Source: Crenothrix polyspora
GTDB lineage: Bacteria > Pseudomonadota > Gammaproteobacteria > Methylococcales > Methylomonadaceae
Length of the DNA: 16,236 bases
Direction of reading: 5' to 3'
Assembly: GCA_945903675.1 (NCBI GenBank)
Contig: CAMDOP010000037.1
Location: forward strand, 1-16,236
Shown here: piece after piece, positions 8,354-15,700 of the stretch
Layout of the letters: every line of letters starts with the position of its first letter
Position numbering within the stretch: the first letter of the stretch is position 1
Position numbers and translations under genes: made by a program
Notes under the pieces: model-generated
Databases searched by the model: none
What the model was told of the DNA's origin: nothing
What the model saw: only the letters and a program-made list of their open reading frames with translations

Positions 8354-9875
8354 TGCCAGTTTTCCACTGTTAAGCCTGATTATTTTTATTCCACTATTGG
8401 GGGCGCTTGCCGTCGCCTTAACCTGCAACATCCGTTTGGCAAAAAACCTTGCCCTGTTGTTTGCTACGCTGGAATTGATCGCAACAATCATCGTGGTCTG
8501 GTGCTTTAATAGCGCAGGCCATGCTTATCAATGGGTCGAACATTATGAGTGGATACCCAGCCTGAATATTAGCTATCTAATTGGCGTAGATGGCATATCG
8601 GTATTATTTTTGCCGATGTCTGCGCTATTAACCTTAATGGCCATCGTCGCTTCATGGCAATCCGTACAACAGCTGAGCCGCTTACATTTTGCTTTATTAC
8701 TGGCTTTGGAAGGCGTGACTATCGGTGTATTTTTAGCGCTGGATATGGCGCTGTTCTTTTTATTCTGGGAACTGACCCTGCCGCCCATTTTCTTCTTAAT
8801 CAGCTTATGGGGCATAGGTTCAGGGCGACGAAGGGCGGCGCTTAAATATACACTGTTCATGCTGTTTGGTGGCGTGCCGTTACTTTTTGGCATTATTATA
8901 CTGGCGGTCAATCATGCCAATGTCCTAGGAGGCAGCATTCCCCATGATTTGACTTTCAGCCTGCCGGTATTATTAGCCACGCCCTTGCCCGATCATTTAC
9001 AAGCGGTGGTATTTTTATTGTTACTGCTCGGCTTTGCAGTTAAAGCGCCGTTAGTGCCTTTTCATACTTGGTTACCAACCGTTGCTATAGAAGGTCCAAC
9101 GCAGTTAACCGCACTCTTGACCGGTTTGAAACTCGGTGCGTTCGGCATCATCCGTTTTGCCATGCCATTGGCACCTTCGGCAGCCGTTCAATACAGCTGG
9201 GTATTGGGTATACTCGGCGCCATTACGCTGATTTACAGCGCTCTGATTGCCTTGCAGCAAACCAATCTACGCCGCTTACTGGCTTATGCCAGCATTAGCC
9301 ATGTAGGACTGGTTATCGTCGGTATCGCATCCTTGAATATACAAGGTTTACAAGGAGCGATATTTCAATTATTAAACTTCACTATGATTTCAGGCTCCCT
9401 GATGTTGGTGGCGGGATTTATTCAACATCGCTTAGGCAGTACCGAAGTCATCCATCTGGGCGGCTTGGCTAAAGTGATGCCCCGATTGACCTGCTTTTAT
9501 TTTCTCTATGCACTAGCCAGCATAGGTCTGCCCGGAACCAGCGGCTTTCCTGCCGAATTATTATTGATCATCAGCACCCTGCGTGCACATTCCAGTATCA
9601 GCGTCGCAATCCTGTTCGGTGCGGTACTCAGCGCCGCGTATATGCTGTCTTTTACTCGCCGCGCCTTCTTCGGCCCTATGACCCAAGCTAGCGTCAAACA
9701 GGTACAGGATTTGCGTCCACGAGAACTATCATTATTAAGTATATCAGCGTTGCTGATCTTAGCATTCGGCTTTTTCCCTAATACCCTATTGAAAATCAAT
9801 CAGACTACCGCAGAAGCGTGGTTAAGTCGGATAATGACGCCACCGGTATTGACCAGCAATGTTGAGCAGAATTAA
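8346..9875 (+). CDS. NuoM/MrpD-like proton-translocating subunit, last gene of the DAB operon
   Basis: A 509-residue polytopic protein of the NuoM/MrpD family. The ATG at 8346 is preferred: AAGGGTGA lies 5 bp upstream and the gene overlaps the previous stop by 8 bp. A GTG at 8265 would add 27 non-membrane residues encoded inside the upstream gene and is rejected. Channel residues: Glu142 in FWELTLPP, Lys233 in AVKAPLVPFHTWLP, Lys262 in GLKLGAFGIIR and Glu404 in GFPAELLLI are all kept; the position of NuoM His348 is Phe345 (in LLNFTM). It therefore looks more competent than the preceding gene product. No clear rho-independent terminator follows directly; the first solid hairpin is at 10131-10161. 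It is the third NuoM-type and fourth antiporter-type subunit of the cluster. The role with DabA is inferred from the operon. Confidence 0.9.
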   Translation: MSNASFPLLSLIIFIPLLGALAVALTCNIRLAKNLALLFATLELIATIIVVWCFNSAGHAYQWVEHYEWIPSLNISYLIGVDGISVLFLPMSALLTLMAIVASWQSVQQLSRLHFALLLALEGVTIGVFLALDMALFFLFWELTLPPIFFLISLWGIGSGRRRAALKYTLFMLFGGVPLLFGIIILAVNHANVLGGSIPHDLTFSLPVLLATPLPDHLQAVVFLLLLLGFAVKAPLVPFHTWLPTVAIEGPTQLTALLTGLKLGAFGIIRFAMPLAPSAAVQYSWVLGILGAITLIYSALIALQQTNLRRLLAYASISHVGLVIVGIASLNIQGLQGAIFQLLNFTMISGSLMLVAGFIQHRLGSTEVIHLGGLAKVMPRLTCFYFLYALASIGLPGTSGFPAELLLIISTLRAHSSISVAILFGAVLSAAYMLSFTRRAFFGPMTQASVKQVQDLRPRELSLLSISALLILAFGFFPNTLLKINQTTAEAWLSRIMTPPVLTSNVEQN

Positions 9876-10130
9876 AAGATTGGTGTCTATCAACCATGCC
9901 AAGCTGGACAAAATAGCATTACATAGACCTATTGACGGGGAAACTTTAACCTAAAGCTCTACGGCTACTGGCCTTAGAACTGGTTTTCGTCACACTAGCG
10001 TTGCTAGCATGATTCCTTAGACGCCTAACTGCACTAGCGAGATTCCCATTTATCGGCTACGAACTTAAATCGGGACAGCGGTGTAGTTTAGCTTACCTGT
10101 TTTTCGCAAGCCACACTACTCGGCATCAAT

Positions 10131-10161
10131 GTTGGGTTAACGATAGAGCCGTTAGCCCAAC
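10131..10161. repeat. Hairpin with 12-bp arms, REP-like; possible operon terminator
   Basis: GTTGGGTTAACG (10131-10142) pairs with CGTTAGCCCAAC (10150-10161) with one G-U type mismatch and a 7-nt loop. GTTGGG...CCCAACCTAC hairpins of this type are common dispersed elements in proteobacterial genomes. It is the first strong stem after the DAB operon (256 bp past the stop) but has no following T run, so it is more likely a repeat than a terminator. Confidence 0.55.
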
Positions 10162-10488
10162 CTACTGTAACTGACTCAGACTAGCACAATTCTCGGTTGT
10201 TAGCTCATCACTTCCAAGACCACACGGGGCTATGCTAAGACCGTGATTTCACTTTTGCACACCTACTTTTCAAAGCCCCGTCGTTCCAATTGAGATTGCC
10301 CTAATACTAACGCCATAGCTATATTTGAGACTGCCATCTCCAGCACCTGACACGCTATTCCCAGTGAGTATGACGGCTTATTGAATTATGTTTATATCAC
10401 CATCAAGGCTCAACTAGCGAATCAGTTATGCAAAGTCGCCCACCAAAACTGCAGCCTATTCTATGAAATTTTTAAGCTTATGAACGGC

Positions 10489-10509
10489 CACTGTCTATAA
10501 GTGACAGTG
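10489..10509. repeat. Small inverted repeat
   Basis: CACTGTC (10489-10495) and GACAGTG (10503-10509) form a perfect 7-bp stem with a 7-nt loop. Just after it, around 10517-10540, an imperfect direct repeat AATTGAGCAT / AATTTGAGCAT occurs. No function can be assigned. Confidence 0.4.
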
Positions 10510-10576
10510 AATGTCTAAATTGAGCATTGAATTTGAGCATCCATTAATGTGTAGCTAGGTTTTACGAACTAGCACT

Positions 10577-10774
10577 GAGGTATTGGCAACCACAGTAGAG
10601 GTATTGGGACTCACAACGGAGGTATTATCAAGCACAGCAGAGGTATTGAGACTCACAACGGAGGTTTTATGAAGCACAGCAAAGGTACTGGGACTCACCG
10701 CGGAGGTATTATGAAGCACAGCGCAGGTATTGAGACTCACAACGGAGGTTTTATCAAGCGCAGCAGAGGTATTG
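10577..10774. repeat. 21-bp tandem repeat in an alternating 42-bp pattern, 9 full units
   Basis: Nine uninterrupted units of exactly 21 bp (10577-10765) plus a 9-bp partial unit. From the second unit they alternate between two types: type A near GAGGTATTGAGACTCACAAC (10598, 10640, 10682, 10724) and type B near GAGGTATTATCAAGCACAGC (10619, 10661, 10703, 10745). The first unit is a hybrid. The substitutions between units contain no indels. The minus strand is open across the array (10797 down to the stop at 10555-10557), giving heptapeptides of the form NTSAVLH / NTSVVSP, with a GTG at 10740 but no good ribosome binding site. It may be an amplified minisatellite that is open by chance, or a remnant of a heptapeptide-repeat protein. 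There are no spacers, so it is not a CRISPR array. Confidence 0.9.
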
Positions 10775-10794
10775 TCATAGCCAATACCTCTGCT
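10762..10794. repeat. Perfect 13-bp hairpin closing the tandem array
   Basis: AGCAGAGGTATTG (10762-10774) is followed by a 7-nt loop and its exact reverse complement CAATACCTCTGCT (10782-10794). The left arm is the end of the last full repeat unit plus the partial unit, so the right arm is an inverted copy of the repeat. There is no T run on either side, so it is not a classical terminator. Confidence 0.85.
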
Positions 10795-10833
10795 AAATCA
10801 TGGAATAAGGGGGGTGCAGCGTATAAATATTGG

Positions 10834-10968
10834 TTAGCAACTTAAGGCGGGACCGCTTCAACTCAGACGAAAGGCTCAAGGCGAAAGATTAAGTCTAGGA
10901 GCTTAGCAACTTAAGTCGGCGCAGATACTAGGCTTAACCCTTCGCTTTCGCCCTTTACCTTTTGTCTG
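10834..10968. repeat. Composite direct and imperfect inverted repeat
   Basis: TTAGCAACTTAAG occurs at 10834-10846 and again at 10903-10915. Around the second copy lies an imperfect inverted repeat: arm 10864-10898 (CAGACGAAAGG, then GGCGAAAG, then TTAAGTCTAG) against arm 10928-10968, whose reverse complement reads CAGACAAAAGG, GGCGAAAG and TTAAGCCTAG in the same order with about 6 extra bases. It lies downstream of purM and may form its 3' structure or be a small dispersed element. No ORF is contained. Confidence 0.45.
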
Positions 10969-11042
10969 CTCTTAAAAGAACCCTGTCTAAAAGTCAACGA
11001 TTAAGCTAGTGTCCCGTCTTAGATTGGCAGCCTAAATATTGT

Positions 11043-12086
11043 TTAGCTATAAATAACGGTAGCTTGACCTTCAGAGGCTATCAGTTCACCGATCACATAA
11101 ACGCTTTCACCTAAAGCGGTTAGCGTTGCTAAGGTTTCGGCTTCATCAACGGCTGCTACGCAAACGATCATGCCTATGCCGCAATTAAACGTGGTCAACA
11201 TATCCGCCAAAGCGACATTACCTTGCTCTTGTAGCCAGACAAAAATATCAGGAAAAGCCCATGACGATAAATCAATGGCCGCATTAATGCCCGTGGGCAA
11301 TACGCGCGGTAGATTTTCGGTTAAACCACCGCCGGTAATATGCGCGAAAGCATGGACAGGGACTTTTTCTAATAAGGCTAATAATGATTTAACATAAATC
11401 TTAGTCGGCGTTAATAAAGTCTTACCTAAGGTTTCACCGTTAAAGTCATCACTCAATGAAGCTTGACTATGTTCTATGATCTTACGGACTAAAGAATAAC
11501 CATTAGAATGCGGACCAGAAGAAGCAATACCGATCAGCTTATCACCAACGCTGACTTTACTGCCGTCTAGGACTTTAGTTTTTTCGACGATACCGACACA
11601 AAAGCCGGCCAGATCATATTCACCATCAGCATACATGCCAGGCATTTCAGCGGTTTCACCACCGACTAGGGCCGCACCGGCTAATTCACAGCCTTTGCCT
11701 ATACCTTCAATCACCGCTGCCGCGGTATCGACATCTAAATGACCCGTCGCGAAATAATCCAGAAAAAATAAAGGCTCTGCACCTTGCACAATAATATCAT
11801 TGACGCACATGGCGACTAAATCAATACCCACGGTATCATGTATACCTAAATCTATGGCCAATTTTAGCTTAGTACCGACACCATCGGTGCCTGAAACTAA
11901 AATAGGTTGCTTATAACGATCTAGGGGCAATTCGAACATTGAACCGAAGCCGCCTAAGCCTGCCATAACGCCTGCGGTTCTTGTTCTTGCGGCAATAGGC
12001 TTGATGCGCTCAACTAATTCATTACCTGCGGCAATATCTACGCCGGCACTTTTATAATTTAAGCTATCTGGTTTTTGTGCGCTCAA
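11043..12086 (-). CDS. purM: Phosphoribosylformylglycinamidine cyclo-ligase (AIR synthetase)
   Basis: A 347-residue PurM, the cytoplasmic enzyme that closes FGAM to AIR with ATP in de novo purine synthesis. Family motifs in order: YKSAGVDIAAGNELVERIKP near the N-terminus, GGFGSMFELP, the nucleotide-binding VSGTDGVGTKLKLAIDLG, GIDLVAMCVNDIIVQGAEPL, GGETAEMPGMY, SSGPHSNGYSLVRKII and HITGGGLTENLPRVLP. The frame stays open to an ATG at 12272, but this would add 62 residues unlike PurM. I prefer the TTG at 12086 (protein MSAQKPDSLNYKSAG), which gives the usual family length and has AAAGAG 9 bp upstream. purN, which often follows purM in gammaproteobacteria, is absent; the downstream 1.1 kb has no gene. 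It is transcribed in the same direction as the channel gene but 689 bp away, so it probably has its own promoter. Confidence 0.95.
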   Translation of the reverse strand: MSAQKPDSLNYKSAGVDIAAGNELVERIKPIAARTRTAGVMAGLGGFGSMFELPLDRYKQPILVSGTDGVGTKLKLAIDLGIHDTVGIDLVAMCVNDIIVQGAEPLFFLDYFATGHLDVDTAAAVIEGIGKGCELAGAALVGGETAEMPGMYADGEYDLAGFCVGIVEKTKVLDGSKVSVGDKLIGIASSGPHSNGYSLVRKIIEHSQASLSDDFNGETLGKTLLTPTKIYVKSLLALLEKVPVHAFAHITGGGLTENLPRVLPTGINAAIDLSSWAFPDIFVWLQEQGNVALADMLTTFNCGIGMIVCVAAVDEAETLATLTALGESVYVIGELIASEGQATVIYS

Positions 12087-12203
12087 TGTCTTGGTCTCTT
12101 TAAAGTTTAAACTGTTGATATTGTACAAGACCTCACCCCATTTGTCTGAGCTAAGTGTACAAAGGCTGACTATTATCGTTGCCAGAATATGCGACATGGC
12201 CAC

Positions 12204-12219
12204 AGAATTAAGTAATTCT
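12204..12219. promoter_or_regulatory. Palindrome upstream of purM, possible operator
   Basis: AGAATTAAGTAATTCT is a 16-bp palindrome with 7-bp arms and a 2-nt centre, flanked by CAC and TGTG. It lies about 120 bp upstream of the preferred purM start. It does not resemble the E. coli PurR box. It might bind a regulator or be chance in AT-rich DNA. Confidence 0.3.
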
Positions 12220-12232
12220 ATGTGTTTGGAGT

Positions 12233-12270
12233 AAAACAGCTTCAGCTGTTTTAAAATGCTGAGCTGAAGC
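12233..12270 (-). promoter_or_regulatory. Two mutually exclusive hairpins in the purM leader region
   Basis: Read on the minus strand, GCTTCAGCT (12270-12262) can pair with AGCTGAAGC (12247-12239) around a 14-nt loop. Alternatively AAAACAGCT (12252-12244) can pair with AGCTGTTTT (12241-12233) in a tight 20-bp palindrome ending in TTTT. Both use the AGCTGAAGC segment, so they exclude each other; the second resembles a weak terminator. This is an attenuator-like geometry if transcription of purM begins upstream of 12270, which is not shown. Confidence 0.35.
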
Positions 12271-12318
12271 ACAATACACCATAAACTGTTTTCGCTTAAC
12301 TGTGGGCAGTAGGCCGGA

Positions 12319-12358
12319 AAGCTTGCGCATCTGGCATCTAAGGTGGATGCGCAAGCTT
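12319..12358. repeat. Inverted repeat with 13-bp arms
   Basis: AAGCTTGCGCATC (12319-12331) and GATGCGCAAGCTT (12346-12358) form a perfect stem around a 14-nt loop. The sequence GGTGGATGCGCAAGCTTATCC resembles common REP-like intergenic palindromes. It lies between the channel gene and purM and could stabilise or end the channel transcript. Confidence 0.6.
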
Positions 12359-12363
12359 ATCCA

Positions 12364-12383
12364 CCCTACATAACTGATCGATT
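12364..12383 (+). repeat. 20-bp direct repeat, copy 1
   Basis: CCTACATAACTGATCGATTA here and CCTACATAACAGATCGATTT at 12648-12667 differ at two positions. Copy 1 abuts the 12401 inverted-repeat copy; together the two direct copies bracket the repeat mosaic. Confidence 0.6.
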
Positions 12384-12452
12384 AGTAACGTCGATTTACT
12401 CTCGTTTGCCGCGCCGAGCACCGCAGGTTTTGTTGGGATCAGCCCGAAGGGG
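12369..12452. repeat. Dispersed repeat, right copy of an inverted pair
   Basis: Bases 12401-12452 match the reverse complement of 1-52 with one mismatch; bases 12369-12400 are a more diverged continuation matching about 53-86. The element continues rightward into GC-rich sequence (GCGCGGCATGGATGCC at 12452-12467) that would lie outside the window for the left copy. Confidence 0.85.
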
Positions 12453-12519
12453 CGCGGCATGGATGCCTCGCGTTGGTAGGAGGGCAGGAAGAAGCGGCAA
12501 TCGAGCCGCCTTTTCTTTG

Positions 12520-12553
12520 GATACTTTCTAAAGGCTGCGCAAAAGAAAGTATC
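12520..12553. repeat. Hairpin with 10-bp arms in the repeat mosaic
   Basis: GATACTTTCT (12520-12529) pairs perfectly with AGAAAGTATC (12544-12553). It is followed by a CGGGT/ACCCG mini-hairpin (12561-12565 and 12572-12576). Such serial hairpins are typical of composite dispersed repeats; no gene is present in either strand. Confidence 0.55.
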
Positions 12554-12579
12554 TCGCCTTCGGGTGCGAATACCCGATT

Positions 12580-12618
12580 AACACATCGTCGCGATAGCGA
12601 CCTCATTATGTGTTTTTT
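12580..12618 (+). terminator. Terminator-like stem with T run, function doubtful
   Basis: AACACAT (12580-12586) pairs with ATGTGTT (12608-12614), enclosing a perfect GTCGC-GATA-GCGAC hairpin (12588-12601), and six T follow (12613-12618). The orientation would end plus-strand transcripts, yet both flanking genes are on the minus strand, so it is probably just part of the dispersed repeat. Confidence 0.25.
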
Positions 12619-12647
12619 ATAAATCATTGTGACTGCGTAACATCAGT

Positions 12648-12667
12648 CCTACATAACAGATCGATTT
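12648..12667 (+). repeat. 20-bp direct repeat, copy 2
   Basis: Second copy of the element at 12364-12383. It is preceded by ACTGCGTAACATCAGT (12632-12647), which resembles ACTGTGTAACGTCAGT in the left-edge repeat (67-82), tying the two intergenic regions to the same repeat family. Confidence 0.55.
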
Positions 12668-12775
12668 GTGGTGGGCAAACGATAAAGCTGTTTGCACACA
12701 CTCCAAACCACTATAACTGGTCGGGCACCTAAAATGAATCGGGATTAACTCTTGTACTTACAGGCATTCAGTCCC

Positions 12776-15700
12776 TTAAATATTCACATCGATCGCTGAC
12801 GACCGGATATGAATATCCCGCTGCGGAAAGGGAATTTCTATTTTATGTTCTCGCAGAGCGATTTCTAGGCGTCGATATACTTCATGAGTGACCGGCATTC
12901 TATTAATCACTTCACTCACAAATACCCGTATGGAAAAATCTAGGGCATTGTCACCAAAACCAACCATTAAAACACAAGGCTCAGGATCAGCAAGCACCAT
13001 TGGCATAGACATGACGGTGTCTAACATGACTTTATGAGCAAGATCGACATCAGAACCATAAGCAATACCTACCGGTATGACTACTCGCGTAATAGCATCA
13101 GAAAGACTCCAATTAACCAGCTGACTGGTAATAAAAGTTTTATTTGGTACGACATGCTCTTTTTGATCCGCATCGATGAGCGTGGTCGCGCGCATCTGTA
13201 TGCGACTGACGGTGCCGGTAATATCGCCTATAGTCACGGTATCACTGACCCGTATAGGTCTTTCAAATAACAGAATGATCCCCGACACTAAATTGGCAAA
13301 TATTTCTTGTAAACCAAAACCTAGCCCCACACTGAGCGCCGCGACTAACCACTGCACCTGCGACCAACTGCCGCCCAGTTCATTTGCGACACTAATAAAA
13401 CCAATGGTTATTAATACATATTTCGCTAATTGATTGACCGCATAACGACCACCGGCTTCTATGGCAATACGCCTAAATAGTAAGAGTTCCATCAAGCCAG
13501 GAAAATTGCGTACCGAAACCACCGTAATAAAGAGATACAGTCCCGCCAGCAGCAGATTAATTAAGGTGATGGCTTGATAGCTTTCTTGATTGTCGATATT
13601 AACCTTATGCTGCCAAAGTTCAATATGCTCTAAAAAGGAAAAGGCTGGCAAAATATTCTTCCAGATCATCCAAAAACCGATAGTTAAACTTAATGCTATA
13701 AAAACATTCAGTAATCGTATGGTTTGGGCATTTATTTTTGGAATATCGACTAACTGCTCATCAACTAAGACCAAAGGCTCATCACTACCGGCACTATGGT
13801 GCTTTTGCGCTAACAACGCGGCTTTACGTTTATTCTGAGCATTTTTAAGCGCCAACTGCCGATTGATTAAGTTCAACCATCTAAAGACTAAGGCATGAAT
13901 AATAATGGCCAGAAAAACTAAACGTAAGCTAATAATGAATTTTTGCTGCAATTCCACGGCGCTCAAGTAATAGCCCGCTGCTGCGAAACCAATAATCACC
14001 AACGGTAAACCAATAATCGTTGGATACCAGACATAGCGCAATTGATTAAGTTTACCCTCAGGCTTCTGGCTCATGGCATCTGCTAAAATCCCACGACTAG
14101 GCTTTAATAATACGGCGAAGAACACAGCGATGGCCAGCAGCAGTAGAATTAACGCCAAGCGACCTATGCTGTCACTATGCACTGAAAAATGTGACGCTTG
14201 CGTGCTGGTCATAATAAAAACAGCGGGGATTGCTATAAAACGCATCCAAGAGAATTGTTTACGTAGTAGGGTAACTGTGGATTTTTGCCATTGAAAATGG
14301 CTACGAGCAAGACCCTGCTCTGAAAATAAATGATAAAAAAACTGTAAGAAAATAAGCGGAGCTGCACTACTTTGTAAGCCTTCGCCCATGGCTTTGCTAA
14401 AATCACTGATATGCAGGCTACCACTCAAAAACCAACCTAAATAATAGCTCAGCAACGGTATGGGTAAGACCAGAACTAAAGTATAGGCTAAGGCTTGCAA
14501 GGTGTAGTTAAATCTATCGGTAGACAGCTTCCTTGTTTTAATGGTGATGGCTGCCAGTTGTTTCTTGGCTTGCTTTTCATAGAGCATGACTAAAACAAAA
14601 CTCAATATGCCAAAGGCAATCAAGAATGGACTTTCCCGCACCATCCTATAAGTATCTTTAATTAAAGACATCCAGTTTACTGGCGACAATAACCACTGAG
14701 TCGAATGGAACAAACTGGCAATATAATGAATATTAATAGGGTCAGAGCTTTTCACCCATAATAAATTTTCATCCAGATACAGCGCAAACTTGTTGGCAAT
14801 TACGGCCATTTGTTGTCTGGCAAAGTCAAAGTCACCTAGGATACGTAAATAAGTGGTGTAATCGACTGACAATTTATTCAACAAATCATCCTGACTATTT
14901 AGCAAGACGCGTAATTCTGCCTGTATCATCATGCGCTGGTCTGGGGGCATTTGATAATCGACTTGTTGTTCCATAATATCTTTAAGCTTGGCATCAATAT
15001 CGGACAGCTGTTTCAACTGGTCTTCAATTTTAAATTGCTCCAAACTAGTGCCGGCTGTTTCTTCTTGTATAGCTTCTGATTGCAACTTAAATTGATCTTG
15101 ACTAGTAATATTCCGACGTTGCTCACGCAGTATCTTACCCAGCGCAGGACTTAATCCAGCCAAGCTAATTTTCTTTTCTGCATTCTTAAAGTCGCTGTCT
15201 AAATCGCTGGCTAGGAGATCTAGCTTGGCTTTTTGCTCGGTATAGCTATCAATTTTTGTGGCGATGGCTTGTAAATCACGACTATATTGAATGTTTTCAC
15301 GGGTATAGTCTTGAATCAACGTGTGCTTTCCTGCTAATTCGCTTTCAGCCTGACTCAGCGCATTTTCCATAGTTTGTGCGGCTTGCTGACGGCGCTCTGT
15401 TAACAAATTGTCTATGGTAGTAATTACAGGGATCAGAGCATTCTTTTGTAGTTCCAGCAGTCTTAATTCGGCTTTAAGGAGTTCTACACGAGATGGGTTA
15501 CTTATCGCTTCTATATCCAGCATCTTGAGCTCGGCGGTACGGGCTTCAATCAACGTTTTTAAATAGGCCAGTCTCGCTTCGGTCTCTAAGGTCGTACTGG
15601 CTCTATCGGCAGGCAGGGTTAATTTCTTTTGTGAGCTTTCTATGTCTTGTCTGGCAATCACTGTTTCAGTACGTATTAGCTGAGGACGTGATTGTTGCAG

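Larger units (their letters stand above)
9876..10576. other. Gene-free region downstream of the DAB operon
   Basis: About 700 bp with no ORF of note and no recognisable RNA gene. It holds short hairpins annotated separately, a CGGGGCT/AGCCCCG pair (10225-10231 and 10274-10280), and a partial direct repeat in which CACTAGCG is followed by GATTCC at two sites around 9993-10050. It could be decayed sequence, but no protein remnant is recognisable. Confidence 0.6.

Noticed and set aside
7129..8491. Minus-strand frames of 108 and 122 residues opposite the third antiporter-like gene
   Set aside because: They are antisense shadows of clear membrane-protein genes and show no domain or ribosome binding site.
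9506..9799. Minus-strand frame of 97 residues
   Set aside because: Shadow of the last antiporter-like gene with no recognisable protein features.
399..9875. A respiratory complex I (nuo) or Mrp antiporter operon
   Set aside because: None of NuoA-K core genes, NuoN, MrpB/C/E/F/G or similar small subunits are present, and DUF2309 DabA with an intact zinc site sits in the middle.
10577..10774. Tandem 21-bp units as a CRISPR array
   Set aside because: The units are directly adjacent with no unique spacers, they vary in sequence, and no cas gene is present.
12087..12272. A 62-residue N-terminal extension of PurM
   Set aside because: The added residues do not resemble PurM, the total length would exceed the family's norm, and the region contains palindromes typical of a leader.
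12343..12627. Frames of about 62 residues on both strands between the channel gene and purM
   Set aside because: They consist of dispersed repeat sequence with hairpins and no protein family resemblance.
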